From contig JAGKXD010000047.1 of the NCBI GenBank assembly GCA_021151525.1, positions 1-30,154 of the forward strand: 30,154 bases of DNA, read 5' to 3'. A program made the position numbers and the translations under genes. This document shows positions 8,801 to 17,700 of this stretch, piece by piece. The stretch is from Cellvibrionaceae bacterium. GTDB taxonomy: Bacteria; Pseudomonadota; Gammaproteobacteria; Pseudomonadales; Cellvibrionaceae. How positions within the stretch are numbered: position 1 is the stretch's first letter; each line of letters opens with the position of its first letter. Under the pieces are notes generated by a model. It worked only from the letters and a program-made list of their open reading frames with translations. It was not told the origin of the DNA and did no database searches.

Positions 8801-11708
8801 GCGCTCAGGAGTTAATCCTCGGCACATTAGTTACGTTGAAGCACATGGTACCGGCACTAGTCTCGGAGATCCGATTGAAATATCAGGTCTTACCAAGGCG
8901 TTTGAGCAGACCGATACTCAATATTGTGCCATAGGCTCAGTGAAGTCCAATATCGGTCACGCGGAAGCTGCTGCCGGTGTGGCAGGTGTGACTAAAATTT
9001 TATTGCAGCTAAAACACAGGGCGCTAGCTCCGTCGCTGCATTCGAAAACGCTCAACCCCTATGCAAAAATCGATCAAAGCCCTTTCTACGTGTTGCAGAA
9101 GTTAGAAGATTGGCAACGCCCAACACAAAAAGATCCCGTTTCCGGAAAAGTCATCGAGTTGCCGCGTATTGCGGGATTAAGCTCATTTGGTGCTGGTGGA
9201 GCCAATGCGCACTTTGTTATTGAAGAATACCCGGCAGAAGCGGATCCAAGAAATTATTCTCCCCGCACTTCTGATCCGGTATTGGTAATGCTTTCCGCGA
9301 AGCGCGAGGATTCACTGGAGAAAATGGTTGTACAATTGCGTGATTTTATTACGCGTGAACCACAGACTCATTTAGCAGATATTGCATATACCTTGCAGAC
9401 CGGTCGTGTGCACATGGATTTTGGTGTTGCTGTTATTGTGTCATCGCTGGCTGAGCTACAAATAAAATTGAACGCCTATCTTGAAACAAAAGGTCATAAT
9501 GGTTCTGTACCTGGAGTTTATTATGGTAAGCGCCCGCGTAATAAAAACGCGAAGAATGATTTTTCTGATCAGCAAGTGGATGAGTGGTTATTGCGTAAAG
9601 ATCTCAATAACCTTGCGCAAGCTTGGCTAAAAGGTCAGGAAAATATCACCTGGTCCAAGCTCTACCAACCCGGTTCTGCATTTCGGATTTCTGTCCCCGG
9701 CTACGTATACTCACGGCAGCGATATTGGGTAAGTCCCCCTAAAAAAAATACGCAATTTGGGGCATTGGATTCGTTCATTGATGCAAATGTCTCAACGTTA
9801 GATGAGCAGTTGTTTGTAAAAACATTTAACCAAAGCGCGTTTTATTTAAAAGATCATAAATTGGGAACGAAATCAGTTTTACCTGGCGTCGCCTATCTTG
9901 AGTTGGCCCGTCAAGCCGCACAACTGGCTGCTGATGGAGAGCCTGTTTTAGGACTGACAAATATTAAGTGGCTGAAACCGATTGTTGTAAACGGTGCGCA
10001 AGAAACTACACACATAAGCTTGCGGCCCGCCAATGGCAATGTTGAATTTGAAATCTTTAAAAGTGTAAGTGGCGGCAGTCGCATCGTGTTCTGTCGTGGA
10101 TCGGCGGTGATTTCTCGCTATTCGTCTGCTTCATCGGTTCAGGGTATGAGCCTCCCATTACCGGTGATCGATCCTCGTACGGTGAAAGCGAGATCAACGC
10201 ATCTACATGAACACCAAATCAAGAACGGCTTCGAAAGTTTGGGTTTCGGTTTTGGTCCAAGCTTTCAGGTTATGAAGGGACTGTATATCAATCAATCGGA
10301 AGCTATGGCGGATCTAGCGCTGACTGCGGAGCTAGCGGGTTCTACTGACGACTATGTTTTGCACCCGGCGTTACTGGATGGTGCATTACGTACGGCCGTT
10401 GGTATAGGCGGTTTTGATTCCAGCGACGCCGGGATGCCACTTCCCATTTCGCTCGGTCGTATCGTCATTCACAGACCTCTAACGGAAACTTGTATCAGTT
10501 ATGCTGTGTATTCAGCGAGTCAGCCTTCTCAGGCGAGCCAAAGATCTTACGATATTTACATTCTCAATGATCGAGGGGAGATGTTGGCGACCTTGTTAGG
10601 GTTTACCACTCAATATGTTTCTCACTTTGCAGACACCAAGAAATTAACTGATCAACTGTTACCGGTTGGCGAGCTGCAACGGCCGTTAGAGATTGCGGCA
10701 AAGGTTCAAACTAACCCGGTAGCTCCGGCAGCGCCGAATTCGGTATCGTTACAAGTCGCTACATCGATTAACTCACCGACACATACTGTAAAAATTTATT
10801 TAACTGATCTTGTGTCTCAGGCAACCAAAATTCCTGTTGCGCAAATCGATACGGCAACGGCGTTGGAAAACTATGGCATAGATTCAGTAATGATCATGGC
10901 CATGAATGAAAAATTGGAAGCGATTTTTGGTCTTGGTGTCCCGAAAACATTGTTCTTCGAATATCAAGATATTGATGGTTTGGCGGAGTATTTTTCCGAA
11001 AATCATGCCGAAGATATTCGTAAGCTCATGCCTATGGAACCTGCTATTCCCATTGAATATCAGCAAACCCCTCCACCAACTCAGGATACTTTGGGGGAAG
11101 TGGTGCGAAACTATTTGAGTGCCTTACTCTCTCGGTTTACAAAAATTGACCAAGCCCAAATCGATGGTGATGTCCCCATCGAGAACTATGGGATTGATTC
11201 GGTCATGATCATGGGAATGAATGAAGATTTGGAAAAAACCTTCGGCCAGGATATTCCCAAGACTCTTTTCTTTGAGTACCAAACCATTAATGAGTTAGTG
11301 GATTTCCTGTTGGAGAATCACCCAACAGAAGTACAAGCCATGAACCATTCGGCGAGTACTATGGTGGTCAACACAACAGTTGCAACGACAACTTCCACAA
11401 CGATTACGATTAACGATGCGCCAGTAGACGCATTGACGGGTAGTGCCAAGTCACGCTTGGTAAATTCGTCTGCGGATATTTCTTTCGCCCGGAGCGAGAC
11501 CTCCCATCAGCAGCATCGCATAAGTGAACAGCGATTGGACTATGTAAGCCGCGCTGCTCACACCGTTCATGAACCGGCACAATCTGATACTCCCCCGTTA
11601 TCTGCCGCTGACCAATTGAAAAGGACAATTAGTGCGTTGACAGACCTGGAGGTAGAAAATTTACTGCGTGAGCTGTTGGCTTCTGACGAATTGGAAACGG
11701 AGTTTTGA
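2844..11708 (+). CDS. Trans-AT polyketide synthase: KS-DH-KR-ACP-ACP / KS-DH-ACP-ACP
   Basis: This 2954-residue cytoplasmic multienzyme makes the first two extension modules. Approximate order: KS1 1-438 (Cys171, His306, His352); linker to 606; DH1 617-913 (His648, Asp823, Gln827); KR1 939-1410 (GGLGALG 1181-1187, Ser1309, Tyr1322); ACP1 (Ser1487); ACP2 (Ser1594); KS2 1689-2130 (Cys1866, His2001, His2039); DH2 about 2310-2590 (His2338, Asp2512); ACP3 (Ser2681); ACP4 (Ser2786); and a C-terminal helical docking tail near 2920-2954. Neither module contains an AT, which defines the trans-AT class. The KS begins at residue 1, so there is no loading domain. The ATG has AAGGAG 7 nt upstream. Module 2 has a DH but no KR. 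The next PKS gene starts 1 nt after the stop, so the two are translationally coupled and the proteins should dock. The domain calls are secure; the product chemistry is not. Confidence 0.95.
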   Translation: MNVAIIGVSCKFPGANNYSEFWDNLVGKRSSISEIPLSRWNWREYWGDPKQQAKKSNSKWGGFVADVDAFDANFFGILPKVVETMDPQQRLVLELVWGCLEDAGVAPSSLRGKKVGVMLGVFNHDYKETQDSTNISIEAHYSTGTAASIIANRVSHYFDFKGPSFPIDTACSSSLNAIHSAIQALKFGDCEMALAGGVNLLLTPTRHISFSKMGMLSPTGQCITFDASANGYVRGEGAGLVLLKPLEKAIADGDAIYGVIKGTAVNHCGETYTLTYPSSIAQANVIQEAHERAEVPINTVNYIEAHGTGTPKGDPIEFEGLLRAFETLAARQGVSLTPGYCALGSVKTNIGHLEAAAGIAGVIKVLLAFRNKQLPALQNFSSINPKISINNTPFSILGESKKWVPERVSNDNQNVTAPLRAGVSSFGFGGTNSHIVLEEFARGEKPKTIKKPAYLIALSAKSPAALQRLKSNLLVWLDKNQDTGLQDLSAGLLVGRDHHSVRFGCVVKDMKSAIQALQDSMGDKAQYSIVDRDNLELLAEATQSANELIEKSLRNEGKKNYSQHLGLLAELYVKGADPVWCDLFVGGTTQRLNLPTYPFEKDTFWIAQPENKNLQAGPHPLLHTTLSGGTKNSFFSLFDGQEFFLKDHQVKNQAVLPAVAYLEIMYQAMLRAASTQLVDASAAVEIRDVIWLRPFTLPDGSKELRVTLNAESTEKNNSPLKFEFISGVEDLSFVKNCQAKAFIVERAEPDLLPNFNYPGHGWATYPSSACYGRFSSLGFGYGASHQSIVLLAQNADQVLVQLVMPNDLQDSIGDYVLHPSIADGALQAAVALISGLDANANDTVQPVSPYLPFSLECLKIYGATQVSQWAWVRPASGSRAAPMKKLDIDIFSEIPGTDGRAQIIAQFKGLGLRQIEKEALRVNEQISPSYKDNIMNDSHSYYTPHWFKQSVDGQLAPLDSLLIIGDPLDVELCVSRLKRNSSFNQSSIFSAVYSNEYVKKSATEFTLRPGVNGDFIALVNDISAQQMVPRNVLFLSKEESENSGDNTDTNLSKSAESAFCLVKAYLKAAKSARFINLVQGNGTGFIPIYQALSAFYKTIKIERPAYSGRVVVFDIKNATDTSFSNLITTEFSDSTSHADVRYINENRFVREFIAADELKKIKDLTSAQSGFKAGGVYLITGGLGALGLLVAGYLVKQYNARVYLTGRSAISAEKQQQLKTVDVDGNSVVYLPCDISDESSVSELVREINSQGFKLNGVIHSAGIIEDSFILKKDFDSFSRVVAPKVKGTINLDRATQDQPLDMFVLFSSVTGVLGNLGQCDYAFGNSFEDYYSHYRNDLLSNGERSGKAVSINWPYWKEGGMVLTDKEEGILRKNFGIVPLENASGLQALEFAVSSQISQLAVLEGDETKIHQVLGVRTNVSEADISEITRVAFEKNYESNSTNTAYNSILKENAVKYLISQFAKEVSLSEDKFELYAPFQQYGFDSVVMVDLVILLEEEFSNLPATLFFEYKNINDLADFFVANYPEKFVASTDVASAQEEIKVPVLVESKISVNDLKAKVVSYLIELFAREVELPEERFELYAPFQQYGFDSVVMVNLVIALEEEFENLPATLFFEYKNINDLADFFASNYAKHFESLISPEPSVVTTSSNLNTDENVARIQLPIISMPAEDQGYSSLLNDKQQLADDEIVIIGVSGRYPEAETLAEFWNNLKNGVDCIREIPEERAWGVENLFQPGPAVLGKSYSKWGGFLKAIDHFDPLFFGISPAEAEVMDPHERLFLETVALAVEDAGYCPDKLAQPDGVHESPVGVYVGTMWGDYQLFGVDGDTPKNMIAPRSWYWAVANRISYQFNFSGPSITLDTACSSSLTAIHLACEALKLGDINVGIAGGVNLSLHPQKYNTLSDLHFLSSDGRCRSFGTGGDGYVPAEAVGAIILKRKSDAVRDGDHIYAVIKSSSINHGGKTSGFTVPNPNRQGALIKDAIARSGVNPRHISYVEAHGTGTSLGDPIEISGLTKAFEQTDTQYCAIGSVKSNIGHAEAAAGVAGVTKILLQLKHRALAPSLHSKTLNPYAKIDQSPFYVLQKLEDWQRPTQKDPVSGKVIELPRIAGLSSFGAGGANAHFVIEEYPAEADPRNYSPRTSDPVLVMLSAKREDSLEKMVVQLRDFITREPQTHLADIAYTLQTGRVHMDFGVAVIVSSLAELQIKLNAYLETKGHNGSVPGVYYGKRPRNKNAKNDFSDQQVDEWLLRKDLNNLAQAWLKGQENITWSKLYQPGSAFRISVPGYVYSRQRYWVSPPKKNTQFGALDSFIDANVSTLDEQLFVKTFNQSAFYLKDHKLGTKSVLPGVAYLELARQAAQLAADGEPVLGLTNIKWLKPIVVNGAQETTHISLRPANGNVEFEIFKSVSGGSRIVFCRGSAVISRYSSASSVQGMSLPLPVIDPRTVKARSTHLHEHQIKNGFESLGFGFGPSFQVMKGLYINQSEAMADLALTAELAGSTDDYVLHPALLDGALRTAVGIGGFDSSDAGMPLPISLGRIVIHRPLTETCISYAVYSASQPSQASQRSYDIYILNDRGEMLATLLGFTTQYVSHFADTKKLTDQLLPVGELQRPLEIAAKVQTNPVAPAAPNSVSLQVATSINSPTHTVKIYLTDLVSQATKIPVAQIDTATALENYGIDSVMIMAMNEKLEAIFGLGVPKTLFFEYQDIDGLAEYFSENHAEDIRKLMPMEPAIPIEYQQTPPPTQDTLGEVVRNYLSALLSRFTKIDQAQIDGDVPIENYGIDSVMIMGMNEDLEKTFGQDIPKTLFFEYQTINELVDFLLENHPTEVQAMNHSASTMVVNTTVATTTSTTITINDAPVDALTGSAKSRLVNSSADISFARSETSHQQHRISEQRLDYVSRAAHTVHEPAQSDTPPLSAADQLKRTISALTDLEVENLLRELLASDELETEF
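7203..7434 (+). repeat. Tandem acyl carrier protein, copy 1 (ACP1)
   Basis: ACP1 has the phosphopantetheine motif G-F-D-S with Ser1487. It is followed by a near copy whose serine codon is 321 nt downstream. By eye about four fifths of the 73 aligned residues are identical, and the stretch around the serine is completely identical. Many codons differ synonymously, so the copies have diverged in DNA while the protein was conserved. Confidence 0.9.
7521..7754 (+). repeat. Tandem acyl carrier protein, copy 2 (ACP2)
   Basis: ACP2 has Ser1594 in G-F-D-S. It is the near-duplicate of the preceding carrier domain, joined by a linker of about 30 residues. Tandem ACPs in trans-AT synthases usually act in parallel to raise flux. 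Acting in series, or docking a trans enzyme, are the alternatives. Confidence 0.9.
10779..11028 (+). repeat. Tandem acyl carrier protein, copy 1 of second pair (ACP3)
   Basis: ACP3 has G-I-D-S with Ser2681. It pairs with the following carrier, whose serine codon is 315 nt downstream. The two share the Y-G-I-D-S-V-M-I-M core and the P-K-T-L-F-F-E-Y segment, but they are less alike overall than ACP1 and ACP2. Each pair is more alike internally than between pairs, which points to two separate duplications or local homogenisation. Confidence 0.88.
11086..11340 (+). repeat. Tandem acyl carrier protein, copy 2 of second pair (ACP4)
   Basis: ACP4 has G-I-D-S with Ser2786. It is the last catalytic domain of the protein. 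A Ser/Thr-rich low-complexity linker (about residues 2833-2855) and a helical docking tail follow it. Confidence 0.88.
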
Positions 11709-11712
11709 AATG
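11699..11712 (+). promoter_or_regulatory. RBS that decides the start of the PKS-NRPS gene
   Basis: GGAG at 11699-11702, inside the end of the upstream gene, lies 7 nt before ATG 11710-11712. The frame also has an earlier ATG at 11668, but that would add 14 residues overlapping the docking tail of the upstream protein and has no comparable RBS. The start at 11710 also gives a clean N-terminal docking helix (E-K-N-K-R-E-L-L-A-K-L-L). Confidence 0.75.
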
Positions 11713-14700
11713 AGCCTGAATGAAAAAAACAAACGTGAATTATTAGCCAAGCTCTTGCAAAAGAAGATTAGTGCAAAGGCAAACACGCAATTGGCAAAAA
11801 AATATCCTGAAGATGTTATTGCCGTCGTGGGCCTGAGTGGTCGTTATCCCATGGCGGATAACGTCGAAATGTTCTGGGACAATTTGGTAGCTGGACGGGA
11901 CTGTGTTACCGAAATTCCGGAGGAACGCTGGAACCCCGAGGCGTTCAAACGTGGTTCCGATATCGACTCGGCAAGAGCCAGGGGCGGGTTTATCGCCGAT
12001 GTTGATAAGTTTGACCCGCAATTTTTCGGTATAGCTCCACGCGAAGCCATCTCAATGGATCCTCAGGAGCGTTTGTTTCTCCAAACCGCGTGGCACACGA
12101 TAGAAGATGCGGGTTATACACCCAAAACGCTAGCGAACAGCAGTGGGAAGGTAGGCGTTTTCGTTGGTGTGATGAATTCCAACTATTCCATTTTGGGCGC
12201 ATCCCTATGGAGCGAAACTCACAAAACTGATCAAAACTACATGTGTAACCCGATGTTTTGGTCATTAGCCAACCGAGTGTCATATACATTAAATTTTAAC
12301 GGGCCTAGTCTCGCTGTAGATACCGCTTGTTCATCCTCATTAACAGCAATACATCTTGCCTGTGAAAGCATTCGCCGCAATGAGTGCGAAGTAGCGCTTG
12401 CTGGTGGTGTGAATTTAATTCTTCATCCCGCGCAGATGGAGGTGCTCGCCAAGCGAGGTATGCTGTCTCCCACCGGCAAATGCCACAGTTTTGGTAAAGG
12501 GGCTGATGGCTTTGCAGATGGAGAAGGGGTGGGGGCTGTGTTGTTGAAACCACTCAATCAAGCGCTGCAAGATGGAGATAACATCTACGGTGTTATTCGG
12601 GGTAGCTCGTTAAATTCGGGCGGAAAAACCAGTGGCTACACGGTGCCAAATCCTGTAGCGCAGGCAAACTTGATTGCCACAGTTGTTAAAAAATCCCGGA
12701 TTGACCCAGGTTCAATTAGCTATATCGAAGCTCATGGTACTGGCACCGCGCTGGGCGATCCGATCGAAATTCGGGGCTTAGCCAAGGCGTTTGGCTCGGC
12801 AACTGCGGAAAAACAGTTTTGTGCGTTAGGCTCGGTGAAAGCGAATATTGGGCATCTCGAGGCGGCGGCAGGTATATCAGGTATTACAAAAATTCTTCTG
12901 CAAATGAAGCACGAAACATTGGTGCCGACGATTAATTCTAACGAGGAAAGCGAATATATCGACTTAAAAAATACGCCTTTCTACTTGCAAAAAGAAACCA
13001 GCTCCTGGGCATTGGGTAAGAAAAAGTTGGCTGGTATAAGTTCATTTGGTGCGGGTGGATCTAATACCCATATCATCCTCCAATCATTTGATATTCCAGA
13101 ACAGTCTCATGCCGAGATACCTTGCGTAATTCCGGTATCAGTTTCCCATAAACAACAGTTGCCCACCTACGTGCAGTCTTTAATTATGTGGATTGAAAGG
13201 AATAAGGCAACCAAACATTTTAACCTTGTAAATGTTTCTCATACACTGCTTGACGGCCGCCAGGATATGGCTGTGCGACTCGCAATGGTTGCCAACAATA
13301 TTGATGAGCTGTTGGAAAAATTGCATGGATTCATGCGCGGTGATCGCAATATCGAAAACCTTTTTGAGGGTACAGCAGAAACACCTGATAGTAAGCAGGA
13401 GTTTGCATTCACTGCCTATAAGAGTGAGGAGTTAATTAGTTTTGCCAGGAAATGGGTGATTGGCGAAGTTAAAAAACCGATCGCATTGTTAAAAGATTTT
13501 CATCCAAAGCGAATATCCTTACCTGGTTATCCTTTCTTGAAAGAAAGTTATTGGGTGCCTCGTACGCCGGCGGAGGTAAATGCCAACGAATCAGTTGCTT
13601 TTGCAAAGGAAAACTCCAAGGTTTCTCCGGTACATTCAGCTGTTGCTTCAGTATCCCAACATGTAGGGGATATGTATTTGGCTCCTGTCTGGGTTGATAA
13701 GCCACTCAAGAACAATGATGCCGGAAATTCTTTATCCAATGTCTTGGTTTTCAGTAATGATACGGGCGATTATCCTGCGATAGCACGTCAATTTAGTCAG
13801 GCCCATTTTGTTGCCCTTGGGGACATGTATAGTTACGACTCAAAAAATAATTTCACTGTTCGTCAGGATCATTTGGAAGATATGGAGTTGCTTTTAAGTG
13901 CCGCTTCCAAAGCTAAACCTTTAGATGCCATTGTCTATGCGTGGAAAAATTCTGCTATAGAGGCTAATGAAAAAAACGGTACTGCAGAATCTTTATACGC
14001 AGGAATTCAACCACTCCTGAATTTGGTAAAGAGAATTATTAATAGCAGTAAAAATCCCCTGCCCAAATTGATTGTCTGGTCTGTAGATAGTGGCTGTCTG
14101 TCGGACTTGTCAAGTTTAGCGTATTCCGGATTTGTTAAATCTGTTAAGGCTGAGCAGAAAGATCTCGATATTAAGCATGTGAGTTTCGAGGGCAATCAGG
14201 AGCATTCGCTGGAGTATCAGCTAAGGGCGCTGGCGGCTGAGCTTGCGGATTCCGAGTCAGGTTCGGTTGTAGTTAAGCATCGTGGACAACGGCGTGCTGT
14301 TGAGCGGATAGACTCTATCGAGCCCGCTTCGGAAATTGGTTCGAATGATTGGGTTAAACAAAAAGGGACTTATCTGATTACTGGTGGCCTTGGTGGATTG
14401 GGTAAGGTATTTGCCAAGCGGATCGCCTCCGTAGGTGGAGTGAAATTGGCTTTGACTGGGCGTTCAGCGCTTACGGAGAGCAATAAGCAGTTTCTGGAAA
14501 CCTTACGAGAAAAAAATAATGAGGTTGTCTATTACTCGTGTGATATTACTTCGGAAGCAGATGTTCATGTGCTGTTCGAAAAAATAACCAGCCGTTTCAT
14601 CAAGCTCAATGGCATTATCCACAGTGCAGGTGTGATTAAGGATTGCCTGATTAATCGCAAAAACTGGGCAGACTTTAAGTCCGTGATAGATACAAAAATT

Positions 14701-17700
14701 AAAGGCGCTTTTAACCTTGACCAGGAAAGTGCAGCCATGCCTTTGGATTTCTTTGTCATGTTTTCCTCGGTGAGTTCAGTGCTTGGAAATATTGGTCAAA
14801 CAGATTACGCCTTTGGTAACGCTTATCTGGACGAACTCTGCCGCTGGCGAAACAATCTAAAAGATAAAAAATTACGATCGGGGAAAAGTATTTCTATCAA
14901 TTGGCCAATCTGGGAAGACGGCGGAATGAAGATAGAAAAAAACATTCTGAATGCGATGAAAGAGTCTGTGGGAATTATCCCTTTGTCGGAACCACAAGGG
15001 CTCTCCATTTTTAACGATATTATGCAGTCTTCATTCGCTCAAGTAATGCCACTGCATGGCGTATTAACGCGACTAAACACGACTCTGCAACATTACAATG
15101 CTTATGAGCCATCAGCGTTAACCGAAAAAACAATCACCAGCGCAGCTGTTACCCCGGCAATACCGAATTTGGTGCCGGGTGCCGCCGGTCAATTGGCACA
15201 GTTGCTCGATGAAAAACTGCGCGAAATGATCAGCAGAGCAATTCAGTTGCCAAAAGATCGAATTGACCCCAATAAAGTGTTCGGTGATATGGGTTTTGAT
15301 TCGATAGTGTTGCGCGAGTTTGCTGCCAATTTCAAAGCAATGCTGGATATTGAATTATCACCAGCCGTTTTCTTCTCTTCCAATACTTTGAATAAGATGA
15401 AACAGCACTTGTTGGCTGAGCACCTTTCCAGTCTGCAGAAAGTCCTGGTTCCGTCTGGAGTTAGCGCTGGTTACATCGGTTCGCAAGAGAGAGGCGGCGC
15501 ATCTCTCGTGCAGAATGCGTCAGAGGGCCAGTCTACTTATCAACAGTCTGCACAGCCCAGCTACAACGAGCCGGTTGCGATTATTGGAATGGACGGCATG
15601 TTTCCAGGTGCTGAAAATCTGGATGTGTTTTGGAAAAACTTGAGTGAATGTGTTGATCCTATTAGCGAGATACCACCACTGCGTTGGCGCTGGCAAGATC
15701 ACTATGGAAGCACTTTCGGCGCGGCCAACAAATCCAATTCAAAATGGGGTGGTTTTATGCCTCATATCGAATATTTTGATCATCATTTCTTTGATCTGTC
15801 TGCCAATGAAGCGATTCATATGGATCCGCAACAGCGGCTGTTCTTGCAAACTGTTTGGAAAACGATTGAATCTGCGGGCTACAACGCAACGGAATTGAAA
15901 GGCAATAATGTAGGTGTTTTTGTTGGCGTTGAGTTTAGCGATTACAGGGATTATCTGGATCGTAATGGGGTGCGTTACAACGCTGAAATGGTGATTGGTA
16001 ATTCGCTGAACATGATTCCCAATAGGGTTTCCTACTATTTTGATTTTAATGGCCCCAGTGAAGCGGTAGATACAGCCTGTTCAGGCAGCTTGGTAGCAAT
16101 TAACAGAGCGGTTAGATCGATTCAGTCGGGCGAGTCGCGTATGGCGATTGCCGGGGGAGTGAGCGTTATTCTTTCGCCCAAGACGATGATCGGAACCAGC
16201 CAGTTAAACATTTACTCTCCTGATGGTCGCTGCAAAACGTTTGATAAGAATGCCAATGGTTATGTAAAAGGTGAAGGTGTTGCTGCGGTTTTGTTAAAAC
16301 CATTAAAAGCCGCTATTGAAGATGGCGATAATATATTAGCGGTAATAAAGGGTACTGCAGTAAACCATGGTGGACGTAGTAATTCGATCACCGCCCCTAA
16401 TCCTGCTGCGCAGGCACGATTGTTGTTTAAAGCCTATTCAGAGGCGGGTATTGGTGCAGAGCGCGTTTCCTATATTGAGTTGCACGGTACGGGTACCAAT
16501 CTTGGCGATCCTGTGGAAGTCGAAGGCATCAAGTCAGCATTTTCAATGTTGGCGACATCTTCCGGCGCGCCGATTTCCAAATTTAATTATTGTGGTATTG
16601 GGTCGGTTAAATCCAACATCGGTCATCTTGAACCCGCCGCTGGTATTGCCGGTGTAATCAAAGTCATTCTTTCAATGAAGGCGCGTGAGCTACCGTCTAA
16701 CCTTCATTTCACCGATTTAAATCCCCTGATAAAACTAGAGAATTCACCGTTTTATATTGTCGATAAAAAGCGTGACTGGGTAAGGACTCTGGATAGTGAA
16801 GGACGCGAGTTGCCGTTGGTTGCCGGTGTAAGTTCGTTTGGTTTTGGCGGTACTAATGCCCACCTGGTGCTGGAAGAATATATTGCCCCACATCAACACT
16901 CTATCGAGCAGAGTTCATATCTCTTTGTGCTTTCTGCAAAAACGTCTGCGCAATTGGATGAGTCCGCTCGCAATTTAATTACTTATGTGGATTCTCCCGC
17001 GCGCGCAAATACCTCGTTGCGCGATTTTATTTTCACCTTGCAAGTCGGTCGAGTGCCGATGGATGAGCGGCTGGCTTTTACGGTAAGCAATTGGCAAGAC
17101 TTGCGCGAAAAACTAGGCGCCTACTTGACCGGTACACTGGATCACATTGATTGCAGAAGCAGCAAGGCAAGCAATCATATACCGGTTCAAGATTTACTGG
17201 ATGACAGTTTGCAAGGGTATATCTTGCAAAGTGGTAATTACAGACAATTAGCGAAATGGTGGCTGCTGGGTGTTAACTTCAATTGGCAGTTGCTCTATAC
17301 CAATGCGTCTGCACAAAAAATCAATCTGCCGACCTATCCGTTTGCTAAAACGCGTTGTTGGATAGATGTAATCGTCAGCGAAACCATGGTTGCTGAACCA
17401 GTGAGTGCGCCCCTGGCAGCGGTAATGCCAGCGCAATTTGTAGCGGCTGCGCCAGTTGTAACTACCAACGTCGTATCAACCATCCCTGCACTGGTGAGAG
17501 AAAAAGTCTCTCAGCTTGTTGATGTCAGCGTTGCTGAGCTTGCTGATGACGCCCACCTCGCAGCGGATATTGGATTGGACTCAATAAAAATGATGAGCTT
17601 GATTAATGAGCTTATCTCATCAAGGCCGGAAGCCGAGCTGGAATATTTTAATAATCTTGGAATGAATAGCATTGTTGGGCAAGCGCAAACCATTTCAGGC

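Larger units (their letters stand above)
7908..11340 (+). other. PKS module 2: KS-DH-ACP-ACP, no KR
   Basis: KS2 keeps Cys1866 (DTACSSSL), His2001 (EAHGTGT) and His2039 (NIGHAE), so it looks able to elongate. The DH has His2338 in H-x3-T-x4-P (Thr for Gly). Its second motif, D-G-A-L-R, carries Asp2512 but Arg2516 where Gln or His is usual. The sequence runs straight from the DH into two carriers, with no room for a ketoreductase. Any dehydration here would need a reduction done elsewhere, for example by the KR of the next module, or the DH is inactive. Confidence 0.8.

Noticed and set aside
2844..11708. PUFA-synthase-like system, suggested by tandem ACPs and separate ATs
   Set aside because: Domain order, KS types, the trans-AT linkers and the NRPS block do not match PUFA synthases, and the ACPs are in two spaced pairs, not one long array.
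16470..16490. KS4 as a non-elongating KS because of E-L-H-G-T-G-T
   Set aside because: The catalytic His is present; only the preceding Ala is changed to Leu, and Cys and the NIGH His are intact.
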